Of a stretch of DNA of 64,000 nucleotides, positions 52,857 through 61,553 are shown one piece after another. The stretch spans positions 806,001-870,000 of the forward strand of contig NZ_JQJY01000001.1 in the NCBI RefSeq assembly GCF_000745775.1. The letters run 5' to 3'. Position 1 is the first letter of the stretch; every line of letters starts with the position of its first letter. Below the pieces are notes generated by a model. It was not told the DNA's origin, searched no databases, and saw only the letters and a program-made list of their open reading frames with translations. A program made the position numbers and the translations under genes. This DNA comes from Flavobacterium sp. ASV13. Lineage in GTDB: Bacteria; Bacteroidota; Bacteroidia; Flavobacteriales; Flavobacteriaceae.

Positions 52857-53450
52857 ATGAAATTAAAAGTTCTATTCTTTTTATTCCTTCTTCAATTATC
52901 ATATAGCCAGGAAACTGAAAACAAAAATTTAGTAAAATTCAATCACGACATTCGCGTAAATCTTATAATTCCGTCAACTTTTGGCGATAATTTTCTAGCG
53001 AAAGCCAGTGACAGTCACTTGGGAATTGGAACAAATTTCAGTTTTTTAAGAATTCATAATTTTAAATTGGGAGCGGGTTACGATTTTATTCCTTATTCCA
53101 CAACTGATATTTCCATGGCAGGAAATATTAAATCTTCTGAATTTCATATGCTTTACGGTGATGTTTCTTATGAAATCAAAATAACAGACAAACTCAACTT
53201 CGAACCTTATTTTGGTTATGGAGGTGCAAAACTCAAATTTAAATCTGATGGCAGAAGTTTTGGAAATCAAACTGGAAACAACATTCGAGTTGGATTAAAT
53301 ACGGATTATCAGCTAGCCAAAAGATTTTCGGTATATTTTGGTTTTTGCTATCTAAAATCAAACCTGGATATTAATACTTCTCCCGAATTTGTATCATTTT
53401 ATGATAATACAGCGTTATTTCAATTTAATTTTGGAATAAAAATTCATTAA
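52857..53450 (+). CDS. Outer-membrane beta-barrel protein paired with the lipoprotein
   Basis: A 197-residue protein with signal peptide MKLKVLFFLFLLQLSYSQ. Strands of a small barrel follow (SFLRIHNFKLGAGYDFIPYST, FHMLYGDVSYEIKITDKLNFEPYFGYGG, FSVYFGFCYLKSNLDI), ending FNFGIKIH. It lies two bases after the lipoprotein gene. The family is not recognised beyond a generic porin or OmpX-like fold. The promoter of the next gene overlaps its stop codon. Confidence 0.75.
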   Translation: MKLKVLFFLFLLQLSYSQETENKNLVKFNHDIRVNLIIPSTFGDNFLAKASDSHLGIGTNFSFLRIHNFKLGAGYDFIPYSTTDISMAGNIKSSEFHMLYGDVSYEIKITDKLNFEPYFGYGGAKLKFKSDGRSFGNQTGNNIRVGLNTDYQLAKRFSVYFGFCYLKSNLDINTSPEFVSFYDNTALFQFNFGIKIH

Positions 53451-53455
53451 TTTTG
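53448..53455 (+). promoter_or_regulatory. -7 element for the acyl-ACP thioesterase
   Basis: TAATTTTG fits the box and overlaps the stop codon of the barrel gene. The predicted start is near 53461. Confidence 0.5.
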
Positions 53456-53492
53456 TATTTCTTTAAATACAAAATAAAAAGAATACCATCTC

Positions 53493-54239
53493 ATGCCAAT
53501 ATCTCCAAATTTCACTTCAGTTTTAAGTAAAAACTGGGAAATCAATTTCACGCAATGTACACCAACTGGTTATTTAAAATATACCGATTTGTGTAATCTT
53601 TTGCAACTTACAGCTGCAGCACATTCAGAAGTTGGTGGAATCAGTTTTACTGATATGCAGGAATTTGATCAGGCTTGGGTTTTAAGCAGAATGCGTGTCG
53701 AAATTACAGCTTTACCAAAATGGCAAGATGTCGTTACAGTAAAAACATGGATTAATAGTCTTGAAAATTCAAGATCTGTTCGTGCGCTTGAAATGTATGT
53801 AAATGGAGAAAAAATTGTTGGAAGCGAAACGTATTGGGCCGTTTTTAATACAAAAGCACGTCGCCCGGAAGCTTTAGCTTTGCCTTATGAACATTTTGAG
53901 CTTTTCCCTGAAAACAGGGCAACTACCGAAGGTTTTTCTAAAATAAATATCAATCCTGAAAAAGAATCGGTTTTTGAAAAAACCGTTTATTTATCAGATT
54001 TAGATATTGTAAATCATGCTAATAATGTAAAATATTTAGAATGGTGTCTCGATCATGTTAATGCAAAAAGAATTCTAAAACAGGAAGTTAAAAGCTTTGA
54101 AATGAATTTCCTAAAAGAGCTTTCTCTAAATGATGAGGTTGTTATTCACGAAAGTGATAATGACGATCAATCTGCAACTACATTTAGCATTACAAAAGGA
54201 GATAAAAATTGTTTTGCTTTAGAATTGCATTGGAAATAA
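53493..54239 (+). CDS. Acyl-ACP thioesterase (FatA-like double hotdog)
   Basis: Releases fatty acids from acyl carrier protein. The 248 residues hold two hotdog repeats: the first with WEINFTQCTPTGYLKYTDLCNLLQLTAAAHSE, and the second with DLDIVNHANNVKYLEWCLDH, which carries the Asn/His catalytic pair known in plant-type thioesterases. The VLSRMRVEI strand and the WAVFNTKARRPEAL segment are also conserved. In this class it may hydrolyse unsaturated or branched acyl-ACPs. It has its own promoter and a shared terminator. Confidence 0.9.
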   Translation: MPISPNFTSVLSKNWEINFTQCTPTGYLKYTDLCNLLQLTAAAHSEVGGISFTDMQEFDQAWVLSRMRVEITALPKWQDVVTVKTWINSLENSRSVRALEMYVNGEKIVGSETYWAVFNTKARRPEALALPYEHFELFPENRATTEGFSKININPEKESVFEKTVYLSDLDIVNHANNVKYLEWCLDHVNAKRILKQEVKSFEMNFLKELSLNDEVVIHESDNDDQSATTFSITKGDKNCFALELHWK

Positions 54240-54275
54240 ACAGCAACTCCATTCAAGAAATTGTAATTAATAAAA

Positions 54276-54303
54276 AAAAACGATGCAAATTGCATCGTTT
54301 TTC
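54276..54303. terminator. Bidirectional terminator, thioesterase and TPR gene
   Basis: AAAAACGATGCAA pairs with TTGCATCGTTTTT around a minimal loop, between two convergent genes and with T runs on both strands. Confidence 0.8.
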
Positions 54304-54315
54304 GTTTTATCAAAA

Positions 54316-54840
54316 TCATTTCGATTTCTTTTTAGAATCTTTCTTAGATTTCTTTTTCTTTAGTAAATCTATTTTGTTTTCTATTCTTTTCTCAACGTCA
54401 GTTATATTACACTCAAAAGAGAATTGCAAAGTATGAAGTTTTGCATTTTTAATTTCTTTTAATCCCTTTTTAAACTCTTGCTGAGCTTCATAGATAATCG
54501 CTTTTTTTATATAAATATCAGATTTATTGATCCCTTTTATAGTCAAAGCAAAATCGATTAATTTTTGAGCTTCTTCATAATCTTCATTCAAAATTAAAGT
54601 CTGCAAATAATGCGGATATACTTCCAACGCGTGAATATTAATGGCTAAAGCTTGCTGAAAATAAGATTTCGCTTCTTCGTAATTCAATAATTGTTCTGCC
54701 TGAATTCTTCCGTACAAACACAAAACCATCGTGTTTTTATTATCATATGAAAAAGCATAATCTAAAGATTCAATTGTTTCTTCAAGCGAATACGGATAAT
54801 TATCCAAAGCCTGAAAAAGGTATTTATCAATTGTTTTCAT
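54316..54840 (-). CDS. TPR-repeat protein with Lys-rich tail
   Basis: A 174-residue helical protein with at least three tetratricopeptide units (AFSYDNKNTMVLCLYGRIQAEQLLNYEEAKSYFQQALAINI, PHYLQTLILNEDYEEAQKLIDFAL, and the following pair). The C-terminus is very basic (LLKKKKSKKDSKKKSK), which suggests contact with nucleic acid or the ribosome (inference). Its ATG overlaps the end of prfH by 14 bases, so it is the third gene of the rtcB-prfH operon and is probably translationally coupled. No function is known. Confidence 0.82.
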   Translation of the reverse strand: MKTIDKYLFQALDNYPYSLEETIESLDYAFSYDNKNTMVLCLYGRIQAEQLLNYEEAKSYFQQALAINIHALEVYPHYLQTLILNEDYEEAQKLIDFALTIKGINKSDIYIKKAIIYEAQQEFKKGLKEIKNAKLHTLQFSFECNITDVEKRIENKIDLLKKKKSKKDSKKKSK

Positions 54841-55516
54841 TTCGTAAATCGTTTTTTAGTTTCTGACGAATTCCTTTGTAGCTTTTCTCTACTTTATTTT
54901 TTTTAAAATCACTTCCGGTAAAAACTCTAACAGGATTTCCACGCTCAATATTAAGTTGATTTTCCCATTGTTTCCCCACATGATTTTTAAGATGAACAAG
55001 TTTTTCGTCTTCTAATTTCTTTAATAATCTTTCTGTTGCCAGTTTTTTGTTTTGATGCTGTGAACGGCTATCCATTGCTACAACAGCAATTCCTGTTGGA
55101 GTATGCGTCGCACGAATTGCAGAACTCACTTTGTTTACATGCTGACCACCGGCGCCAGAACTTCGCATAGCCTGATATTGAATATCATTTTCTGAAACTG
55201 AAGTATTTTTCTGCGCCTGGATTTCAAAAATCCCAATAAACCAGTTCTTGCGTTTATGCATTTTCCTAAACTGACTTTGACCAATCCATTGAATTGTTCC
55301 AATCCAGGAATTCACAAAACTGTCGGTATTTTTTCCTTTTACAGAAATCGATGCTGTTTCAATAGTTCCATTTTCTTGACCAGATTCTCGCTGCAACAAA
55401 ACAGTTTCTAAATTTTGATCTTGCGCTTCTTCCAAAACTTTTTTAAGCACTTGGGCAACAACCCAAGTGCATTCTGCAGGTCCGCGACCCGCAGTTATTT
55501 GAATAATTCTTTCCAT
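54827..55516 (-). CDS. prfH: Release-factor-like protein PrfH
   Basis: A class I release-factor homologue of 229 residues. The catalytic GGQ (123-125 in RSSGAGGQHVNKV) is intact, but the codon-recognition domain of RF1/RF2 is replaced by a short N-terminal region (MERIIQITAGRGPAECTWVV). This is the PrfH type. Family knowledge: PrfH works with a paired RtcB ligase to rescue and reseal ribosomes whose 16S decoding centre has been cut. Here it starts 13 bases after rtcB. An in-frame start at 55549 would overlap rtcB and lacks family similarity. Confidence 0.92.
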   Translation of the reverse strand: MERIIQITAGRGPAECTWVVAQVLKKVLEEAQDQNLETVLLQRESGQENGTIETASISVKGKNTDSFVNSWIGTIQWIGQSQFRKMHKRKNWFIGIFEIQAQKNTSVSENDIQYQAMRSSGAGGQHVNKVSSAIRATHTPTGIAVVAMDSRSQHQNKKLATERLLKKLEDEKLVHLKNHVGKQWENQLNIERGNPVRVFTGSDFKKNKVEKSYKGIRQKLKNDLRNENN

Positions 55517-55529
55517 TTTAAATCTCTTT

Positions 55530-56921
55530 TTAGCGGTCCATTCTAACAATCTTCGGCGTAAAAGTTCCTAGAACTTCAACTAAATCGATTTGATTTGCCA
55601 TCACTTTTGTTATGTCTTTGTACGCCATTGGAGCTTCATCAATATTACCTCCAATCAAAGTCACATCATTTGCTTTCAGAACCTTTTTAATTTCGCTTTG
55701 CGTAAAAGTACTTTTACATTTCGCCCTCGAAAACAAGCGTCCGGCACCATGCGAAGCTGAATTTAAACTTTCGGCATTTCCTTTACCTTTTACAATGTAT
55801 CCCGGTGCCGTCATCGAACCTGGAATAATACCCAACTGACCTTCTCCTGCTGGAGTTGCACCTTTTCTGTGAACAATACATTCCTGACCGTTTACCGTTT
55901 CTTTCCAGGCAAAATTGTGATGGTTTTCAATCGTTACCACTACTCTCTTCCCAATCGCTTTTGCAATTCGTCTGTGAATATCATCATGGCAGGCTTTCGC
56001 ATATTCTCCAGCTAAATTCATTGCCAGCCAATATTCCTGACCATCATGAGTATTTAAATCTAACCAAGCCAAATGCTGTACATTTTTTGGTAACGGACAT
56101 TGTTTTGTTGCTAAATACGTGTAATGCTTTGCAATATTTGCTCCCAAACCACGAGATCCACTATGTGAAAGAACAGCAAAATATTCGCCTTTTTCCAATT
56201 TCCATTCATTCTCCGGATTTTCGATTTTTGCAATTCCGAATTCCACAAAATGATTTCCTCCGCCTGAACTTCCTAATTGTTTATAAGCTTTTGGCAAAAG
56301 ATTCTTTAGCAACGGAATATCCTGAAACTCACTTTTATAAAATACCTCATGATCTACTCGTGAAGCGTGTGTTTCATACATTCCGAATTTTGTATTGTCC
56401 TTCAAAATTGCTTCTAATTGATGTTCTTTTCCTTTGAAATGAGAAGCCGGTAAATCAAAAATTGAAAGGCTCATTCGGCATCCAATATCAACTCCAACTC
56501 CGTATGGAATTACGGCATTGTCAGTAGCTAAAACACCACCTATTGGCAATCCGTAACCCGAATGCGCGTCTGGCATCAAAGCTCCGGCAACTGAAATCGG
56601 TAATTTCAAAGAATCATACAATTGAAATTTTGCCTGCTGATCAATTTCGTTTTCTCCAAAAATTGTAAAAGGCGCTCTGATTGTTTTAAGCTGATGCATT
56701 CTTACCTGAACTGGTTTAATCAAACCTTCCGCAACTTTTCCCCATGTTCCGTTTCCTTCGTATTTTTCAGGATGTAACAAAACATCTTTCGCCTCTGTTA
56801 GAATAGATTCCTTTTTTTCTCTTTTTCTATATCTGTTTATCTGCCCTAAAGCTATGTTTATTGAATTGTTCTTTGGAAAACCTAATTTAATCAGGTCTTT
56901 TCCAGATAATTTATTTCCCAT
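55530..56921 (-). CDS. rtcB: RNA ligase RtcB (PrfH-linked form)
   Basis: GTP- and manganese-dependent ligase that joins 2,3-cyclic-phosphate (or 3-phosphate) and 5-hydroxyl RNA ends. The 463 residues contain PDAHSGYGLPIGGVLAT, the metal ligand Cys in YGVGVDIGCRMSL, SSGGGNHFVEFG, SHSGSRGLGANIA, ENHHNFAWKE, and the guanylated His in LNSASHGAGRLFSR. It is the first gene of a compact rtcB-prfH-TPR operon. The linkage to prfH marks it as the ribosome-repair form rather than a tRNA-splicing housekeeping ligase. Confidence 0.95.
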   Translation of the reverse strand: MGNKLSGKDLIKLGFPKNNSINIALGQINRYRKREKKESILTEAKDVLLHPEKYEGNGTWGKVAEGLIKPVQVRMHQLKTIRAPFTIFGENEIDQQAKFQLYDSLKLPISVAGALMPDAHSGYGLPIGGVLATDNAVIPYGVGVDIGCRMSLSIFDLPASHFKGKEHQLEAILKDNTKFGMYETHASRVDHEVFYKSEFQDIPLLKNLLPKAYKQLGSSGGGNHFVEFGIAKIENPENEWKLEKGEYFAVLSHSGSRGLGANIAKHYTYLATKQCPLPKNVQHLAWLDLNTHDGQEYWLAMNLAGEYAKACHDDIHRRIAKAIGKRVVVTIENHHNFAWKETVNGQECIVHRKGATPAGEGQLGIIPGSMTAPGYIVKGKGNAESLNSASHGAGRLFSRAKCKSTFTQSEIKKVLKANDVTLIGGNIDEAPMAYKDITKVMANQIDLVEVLGTFTPKIVRMDR

Positions 56922-57066
56922 AAATTTTTAAATAATTTTTATTTTGGGCACATCAATAAATATCATATTAAAATTCAAAATGAAATAATGATGCGCGGTA
57001 ACTTCTATCCTATTAGGATAAATTTTTAAATCTTTTTTCGGGAAAATTTTGAAGTGTCTAGAATAA

Positions 57067-57101
57067 AAAAAGCCCGAAACTTATTGTCTTCGGGCTTTTT
57101 T
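57067..57101 (-). terminator. Terminator of the tiny transcription unit upstream of rtcB
   Basis: Twelve-pair arms AAAAAGCCCGAA/TTCGGGCTTTTT with a ten-base loop, followed by a U run on the minus strand. It ends about 20 bases after the small ORF and well before rtcB. Confidence 0.85.
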
Positions 57102-57121
57102 ATATATCTAAAAATGTATTT

Positions 57122-57205
57122 CTAAGATTGAAATAAGCCACGAAGAATTGCTGCACCAAATCCGTTTGGTGTGAAGCTTTGTGATGTCAATGTAAGTACA
57201 AACAT
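57122..57205 (-). CDS. Candidate 27-residue peptide gene or small RNA
   Basis: A short frame with its own promoter (57244-57277) and terminator (57067-57101), giving a predicted transcript of about 170 nt. The peptide begins MFVLTLTSQSFTPNGFGAAI and ends LRGLFQS. Inside the frame, CACCAAA-CGGA-TTTGGTG forms a stable hairpin, so the product could also be a structured RNA. The unit lies between the rprXY-like pair and the rtcB operon on the same strand. No family is recognised. The rest of the 544-base gap (56922-57465) shows only regulatory signals and AT-rich sequence. Confidence 0.5.
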   Translation of the reverse strand: MFVLTLTSQSFTPNGFGAAILRGLFQS

Positions 57206-57243
57206 TTTTCTTCGTTTTTAAAGGGTTATTATTTTTTTCGTGA

Positions 57244-57277
57244 GCAAAGATTCAGAATACTTTTTTGATTTTCCAAA
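57244..57277 (-). promoter_or_regulatory. Complete promoter for the tiny transcription unit
   Basis: The minus strand has TTTGG (57277-57273) and AATCTTTGC (57252-57244), one mismatch from TAnnTTTGC, separated by 20 bases. The predicted start is near 57239, 34 bases before the ATG. Confidence 0.6.
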
Positions 57278-57424
57278 TTATTTTAAAGAAAATTCATCAA
57301 AATATTTTTTTATCATTTTTCAATTTCCAAAAACAAAAAGACAAATAATTAAATATCAGTAAATTCAAAACAAATATTCTTCAAAAAAAGCAAAATTAAG
57401 TTTTTCTCTTTTCAGCACAAAAAA

Positions 57425-57446
57425 AGCTCTGATTTCTCAGAGCTTA
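57425..57446 (-). terminator. Terminator after the RprY-like gene
   Basis: Nine-pair stem AAGCTCTGA/TCAGAGCTT with loop TTTC and a U run on the minus strand, 20 bases after the stop. Confidence 0.85.
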
Positions 57447-57465
57447 TATATTTTTAGTGAATTTA

Positions 57466-58182
57466 TTATTCAGTAACTTTGCTTTTTACAACTAATCTGA
57501 ATCCTTCTCCGTGAATGTTTAAGATTTCAACATCTTCATCAGATTTAAGGTATTTTCTCAATTTAGCGATGTAAACATCCATACTTCTTGAAGTAAAGTA
57601 GTTGTCATCTCTCCAAATTTTAGTTAAAGCTAATTCTCTTGGCATTAAATCATTTTCATGAAGAATTAACATTTTAAGTAATTCATTTTCTTTTGGAGAT
57701 AATTTGATTGGCTCTTCATCCTGGAAAGTCAAGAATCTAAGTTTTGAATTCAAATGGAATTTACCAATGTTAAATTCAAATTGTACTTGCTCCGCTTTAT
57801 TATCAGCAGATTTTCTCTGAATGATTGCTTTAATTTTCATTAATAAAACCTCTGAATCAAAAGGTTTGTTTAAATAATCGTCAGCGCCAGCTTTATATCC
57901 TTTCAAAACATCCTCTTTCATAGACTTTGCTGTCAAGAAAATAATTGGCACTTCGCTGTTTTTCTCTCTAATTTCTTTGGCTAAAGTATAACCATCTTTA
58001 TAAGGCATCATTACGTCAAGAATACATAAATCATATACATCTTTCTTGAATTTTTCGAAACCTTCCATACCGTTTTTAGCTAAAGTAACTTCAAAGTCAT
58101 TTAACATTAGATAATCTTTAAGAACTGCCCCAAAATTTAGGTCATCTTCTACTAAAAGTATTCTTTTGTTATTATTTTCCAT
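57466..58182 (-). CDS. rprY: RprY-like response regulator
   Basis: OmpR-family regulator of 238 residues. The receiver domain has an acidic pair near 12-13 (LVEDDLNFG), the phosphoacceptor Asp in DLCILDVMMPYKDG and Lys in ADDYLNKPF. The winged-helix domain starts near 125 and ends HGEGFRLVVKSKVTE. It lies three bases after the kinase gene. The closest well-known homologue by pattern is RprY of Bacteroides fragilis, a global regulator. Assignment to the symbol is by similarity from memory. Confidence 0.88.
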   Translation of the reverse strand: MENNNKRILLVEDDLNFGAVLKDYLMLNDFEVTLAKNGMEGFEKFKKDVYDLCILDVMMPYKDGYTLAKEIREKNSEVPIIFLTAKSMKEDVLKGYKAGADDYLNKPFDSEVLLMKIKAIIQRKSADNKAEQVQFEFNIGKFHLNSKLRFLTFQDEEPIKLSPKENELLKMLILHENDLMPRELALTKIWRDDNYFTSRSMDVYIAKLRKYLKSDEDVEILNIHGEGFRLVVKSKVTE

Positions 58183-58185
58183 ATT

Positions 58186-59772
58186 TTAATTTATTAATGG
58201 TATTTTTATTATAAAGGTGCTACCTTTTCCTTTTTCGCTTTCTACATATACTTGACCATTGTGATCTTCCACAATTCTTTTTACATAAGCAAGACCCAAC
58301 CCGTGTCCTTTTACATTATGTAAGTCTCCTGTATGTTCTCTGTAAAATTTCTCAAAAACACGTTTTTGAGCTACCTTACTCATACCAAGACCATTATCTT
58401 TTACTTTTATCAGAATCATGTCTTTGACATTTTCTGTAAAAATTTCAATTTCAGGAATATCAGGCGAATACTTTATTGCGTTTTCTAAAATATTAACCAG
58501 AACATTTGTAAAATGAACTTCATTAACCAAACATGTTGTTCTAGAAGCATTTAAGTGTTTAACCACTGTTCCATTTCTGTCTTCTAAAATCAAATTTACA
58601 TGCTCAATTGCATCATCGATAATATCATGAATTGCAGTTGGTTCTTTTGTAATATCTAATTCTCTTTTTTCTAGTTTAGAAATACGAAGAACGTTTTCAA
58701 CCTGCGCATGCATTCTTTTATTTTCATCCCTAATCATTTGAAGATAGCGATACACTTTTTCTTTATCTTCAATAACCTTCGGGCTTTTTATTGCATCGAG
58801 TGCTAAATTTATAGTCGCAATCGGAGTTTTAAATTCATGCGTCATGTTATTTATAAAATCAGTTTTGATTTCAGAAATATGCTTTTGACGCAATAACTGA
58901 TTCAATGCACTTGTGTAAGCAATTATTATAATAAGCGTAAAAACAATTGATAATATTGTAATACTTAATAATTCTGACAGCAAAAATTTCTTTTTATATG
59001 GAAAAGTCAGGAATAAGTCATATTTACTATTTCCTTCGTTATCTGTATATATTGGCACATGATAACTTAAATCTTTATCATAATGAAAGCCATCAGATTT
59101 TACTTTTGTTGGCAACCCACTATTAAGAACACCAAATTCAAATTTTGTTTTAACTCCATATTCTTCTAATTCTTTCTTTAAAAGTTTATAAAGTTTATCT
59201 TTTGTTATTCTGCCTTCTATAGGAGTCAACGAAGCAATATCTTTGTATTGAATTTGCTGCTGTACTTTATTCAAGATATCTAAACTTCCCGATTTTTCAA
59301 TTCTTAAATCTGGAATGATCGTCTGTCCTAGAGAATTATTATCAATTCTATTATTGTTATTATAAACTTCAGTTACACGCTTTGAACTAAAATTTTTAAA
59401 TCGCTCACTACTGAATTTCTTATCAAAAAGCGAGCCGCTAATATCATAATCTTCAGAAGTCAGAGTATTTGAATAAACAATCGTTTTATTTGTTTTTGTA
59501 TTTCTCTGAACATATAAAACCTCTAGTAAGTCCTCTTTTTTGGGGATTTTACCAGTGCTGTCTTTTATACGATTATATTTGTCATAAAAACTATACTCTT
59601 CTTGCTGCTCAAGTTTATCAGCAACATTACCAATTACTTGGGTAACGTGGTATTTAAATTGTTCGTCATTGTTTTTGAACGAAGAATTGAACCAAAATAC
59701 CTGAACCAGAATTATCCCTATTAAGGACAAACTCATAAGCAAAACAAGTATTCTAAAAAATAATTTATTCAT
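58186..59772 (-). CDS. rprX: RprX-like sensor histidine kinase
   Basis: A 528-residue membrane kinase. A transmembrane segment lies near 7-28, with a large extracytoplasmic domain (about 30-262) and a second segment near 265-290 (LLSITILSIVFTLIIIIAYTSAL). The DHp helix with the phosphoacceptor His in NNMTHEFKTPIATINLALDAI follows, and the HATPase domain has NILENAIKYS, DNGLGMS and GHGLGLAYVKRIV. No HAMP domain is evident, as in RprX. It is encoded just upstream of its regulator and 59 bases after coaE, probably as one operon with coaE and the glycosyltransferase. Confidence 0.9.
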   Translation of the reverse strand: MNKLFFRILVLLMSLSLIGIILVQVFWFNSSFKNNDEQFKYHVTQVIGNVADKLEQQEEYSFYDKYNRIKDSTGKIPKKEDLLEVLYVQRNTKTNKTIVYSNTLTSEDYDISGSLFDKKFSSERFKNFSSKRVTEVYNNNNRIDNNSLGQTIIPDLRIEKSGSLDILNKVQQQIQYKDIASLTPIEGRITKDKLYKLLKKELEEYGVKTKFEFGVLNSGLPTKVKSDGFHYDKDLSYHVPIYTDNEGNSKYDLFLTFPYKKKFLLSELLSITILSIVFTLIIIIAYTSALNQLLRQKHISEIKTDFINNMTHEFKTPIATINLALDAIKSPKVIEDKEKVYRYLQMIRDENKRMHAQVENVLRISKLEKRELDITKEPTAIHDIIDDAIEHVNLILEDRNGTVVKHLNASRTTCLVNEVHFTNVLVNILENAIKYSPDIPEIEIFTENVKDMILIKVKDNGLGMSKVAQKRVFEKFYREHTGDLHNVKGHGLGLAYVKRIVEDHNGQVYVESEKGKGSTFIIKIPLIN

Positions 59773-59831
59773 CGAAACAAAATTAATATTTTAACAATAT
59801 ACTAAATAATACATTAACCAAATATTAACAT

Positions 59832-60428
59832 TTAAGACTGATTTTGTTTAATATTTAAAATTTTAAGAATTTTAACAACTTCTTCTCTAGCAATTTTAAG
59901 ATTTACGTTATTAATAACAAAATTACTTTTGGAAATACGATCTTCATCTTTCCATTGCATTTGCATTCTGCTTAAAACTTGTTCACGAGTAGTATTATCG
60001 CGTTTTAAGACTCTTTCAATTCTAATTTCTTCTGGGGCAGTAACTGTAATTATGCTATCACAATCTTTATATCGGCCACTTTCAAATAATATTGCAGCTT
60101 CATAAATTACATATTCCTTATCTCTGTGATTTAAAAGCCACAATTCAAAATCTTTTTTTACTGCAGGATGTACAATAGCGTTAAGCTGAGCTAACTTATC
60201 AGCATTATTAAATACAATATCAGCTAATTTGGCGCGATTTAAAATATCATTTTCAAAAAGGGCTTCTCCAAATGTTTCTTTTATTTCTTTTACGACCGCA
60301 TCAGACTGCATTACTGCTCTTGCACCGTCATCAGCAATATAAACCGGAACTCCCATTTCTTTGAAATAGTTTGCAACAGTTGTCTTACCGCTTCCTATCC
60401 CACCTGTTAAGCCAATAACTTTTGTCAT
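59832..60428 (-). CDS. coaE: Dephospho-CoA kinase
   Basis: Catalyses the last step of coenzyme A synthesis. The 198 residues begin with the P-loop GLTGGIGSGKTTVANYFKEMG and contain the LID and CoA-binding motifs (VPVYIADDGARAVM, LNAIVHPAVKKDFELWL, YEAAILFESG). It starts one base after the end of the glycosyltransferase gene, so the two are tightly coupled without an obvious functional link. Confidence 0.95.
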   Translation of the reverse strand: MTKVIGLTGGIGSGKTTVANYFKEMGVPVYIADDGARAVMQSDAVVKEIKETFGEALFENDILNRAKLADIVFNNADKLAQLNAIVHPAVKKDFELWLLNHRDKEYVIYEAAILFESGRYKDCDSIITVTAPEEIRIERVLKRDNTTREQVLSRMQMQWKDEDRISKSNFVINNVNLKIAREEVVKILKILNIKQNQS

Positions 60429-60429
60429 T

Positions 60430-61428
60430 TTATATTTTAAAAAACATACGTGGAAACGCTTCTTGTGGTTTTTTCTTTATAAGAATAATTTTTATAAATG
60501 ATTCTAAGAATCCCGTTCCATAACCATAAAATTGCTTCCATACTGCGATTACAGAAAGATACCCAATTTTAATGCTTTTATTTTGAATACTTGCTGTAAG
60601 AAAAATTATAACGAAATATACAAAATATAATTGTAATAAAATATCAATATTGAAAATTAACAATAAAAAAGCTAATAATAATCCGAACAAGAAGAATGTC
60701 GGAAAGAAGAAAGTTAATTTATTATGTTCTGGATACCAGCTATTTAGTATTGGTCGCGCGATTCCAAATTTATGAACTTGAACAGAAAATTTTCCCCAGT
60801 CGATTCTACGTTTATGATAAACATAAGCTTCTGAAAACAAACGAGTTTCAAAACCTAAATTCCACAAACGAATTGATAAATCAGGATCTTCTCCTGGATG
60901 AATGTTACCGAAACCTTTTGAAATCTGAAATGCTTTTTTAGAAATTCCCATATTGAAACTCCTTGGCTGAAACTTATTAATTTTTTCAGAACCACCGCGA
61001 ATTCCACCTGTTGTCAAAAATGAAGTCATCGCAAAATTAATTGCCTTCTGAATACTTGAAAAACTGTCTAATGCTTTATCTGGACCACCAAAACAATCTA
61101 CATATTCTTTATCTAATGCTTTTCTAACCTCAGTTAAATAATTTGAAGGAATAATACAGTCTGAATCAAAAATGATAAAATAATCACCGCGCGCTTTCTG
61201 CATCCCGAAATTTCTCGAATCTCCCGGACCTGAATTTTCTTTAAAATAATAGGAAATATTCAACTTTCCCTGATAATTCATCACAACATCCTTACACGGA
61301 ACCGAAGAGCCGTCTTCAACAAGAACAATTTCAAAAGGTTCATTATAATCAGATTTTGCTAGACTTTCTAAAAGTTCATCAACTTCATCTGGACGATTAT
61401 ACACGGGTATAATTAAAGAAAAAATCAT
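60430..61428 (-). CDS. Family 2 glycosyltransferase with C-terminal membrane helices
   Basis: A 332-residue GT-A fold enzyme. FSLIIPVYNRPDEVDELLESL starts the nucleotide-sugar site, VLVEDGSS follows, and the DxD-like metal motif is FDSDC near residue 93. The acceptor side includes EDPDLSIRLWNLGFE. Two or three hydrophobic helices from about 240 (LTFFFPTFFLFGLLLAFLLLIF) anchor it in the inner membrane. The donor and acceptor are unknown. A perfect -7 box TATCTTTG lies at 61480-61487 on the minus strand. Confidence 0.9.
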   Translation of the reverse strand: MIFSLIIPVYNRPDEVDELLESLAKSDYNEPFEIVLVEDGSSVPCKDVVMNYQGKLNISYYFKENSGPGDSRNFGMQKARGDYFIIFDSDCIIPSNYLTEVRKALDKEYVDCFGGPDKALDSFSSIQKAINFAMTSFLTTGGIRGGSEKINKFQPRSFNMGISKKAFQISKGFGNIHPGEDPDLSIRLWNLGFETRLFSEAYVYHKRRIDWGKFSVQVHKFGIARPILNSWYPEHNKLTFFFPTFFLFGLLLAFLLLIFNIDILLQLYFVYFVIIFLTASIQNKSIKIGYLSVIAVWKQFYGYGTGFLESFIKIILIKKKPQEAFPRMFFKI

Positions 61429-61479
61429 AATGGGATATGCGGTATTAGAATGGCAATTTTTTAAATTTCAAAATTTTAA

Positions 61480-61487
61480 CAAAGATA
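61480..61487 (-). promoter_or_regulatory. -7 element for the glycosyltransferase-coaE-rprXY unit
   Basis: The minus strand reads TATCTTTG. It predicts a start near 61474 and a leader of about 46 bases, just after the fabV terminator. Confidence 0.5.
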
Positions 61488-61502
61488 GGCTATATTCATA
61501 AA

Positions 61503-61531
61503 AAAACCATCAACTTTTGATTGATGGTTTT
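61503..61531 (-). terminator. Terminator after fabV
   Basis: Eleven-pair perfect arms AAAACCATCAA/TTGATGGTTTT with loop CTTTTGA. On the minus strand a U run follows. Confidence 0.85.
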
Positions 61532-61553
61532 GATTTTATATTTTTCAATATCC

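Noticed and set aside
55856..56437. A 193-codon plus-strand frame opposite rtcB
   Set aside because: The composition (many His, Leu, Phe, no domain) is that of an antisense shadow, and rtcB is certain on the other strand.
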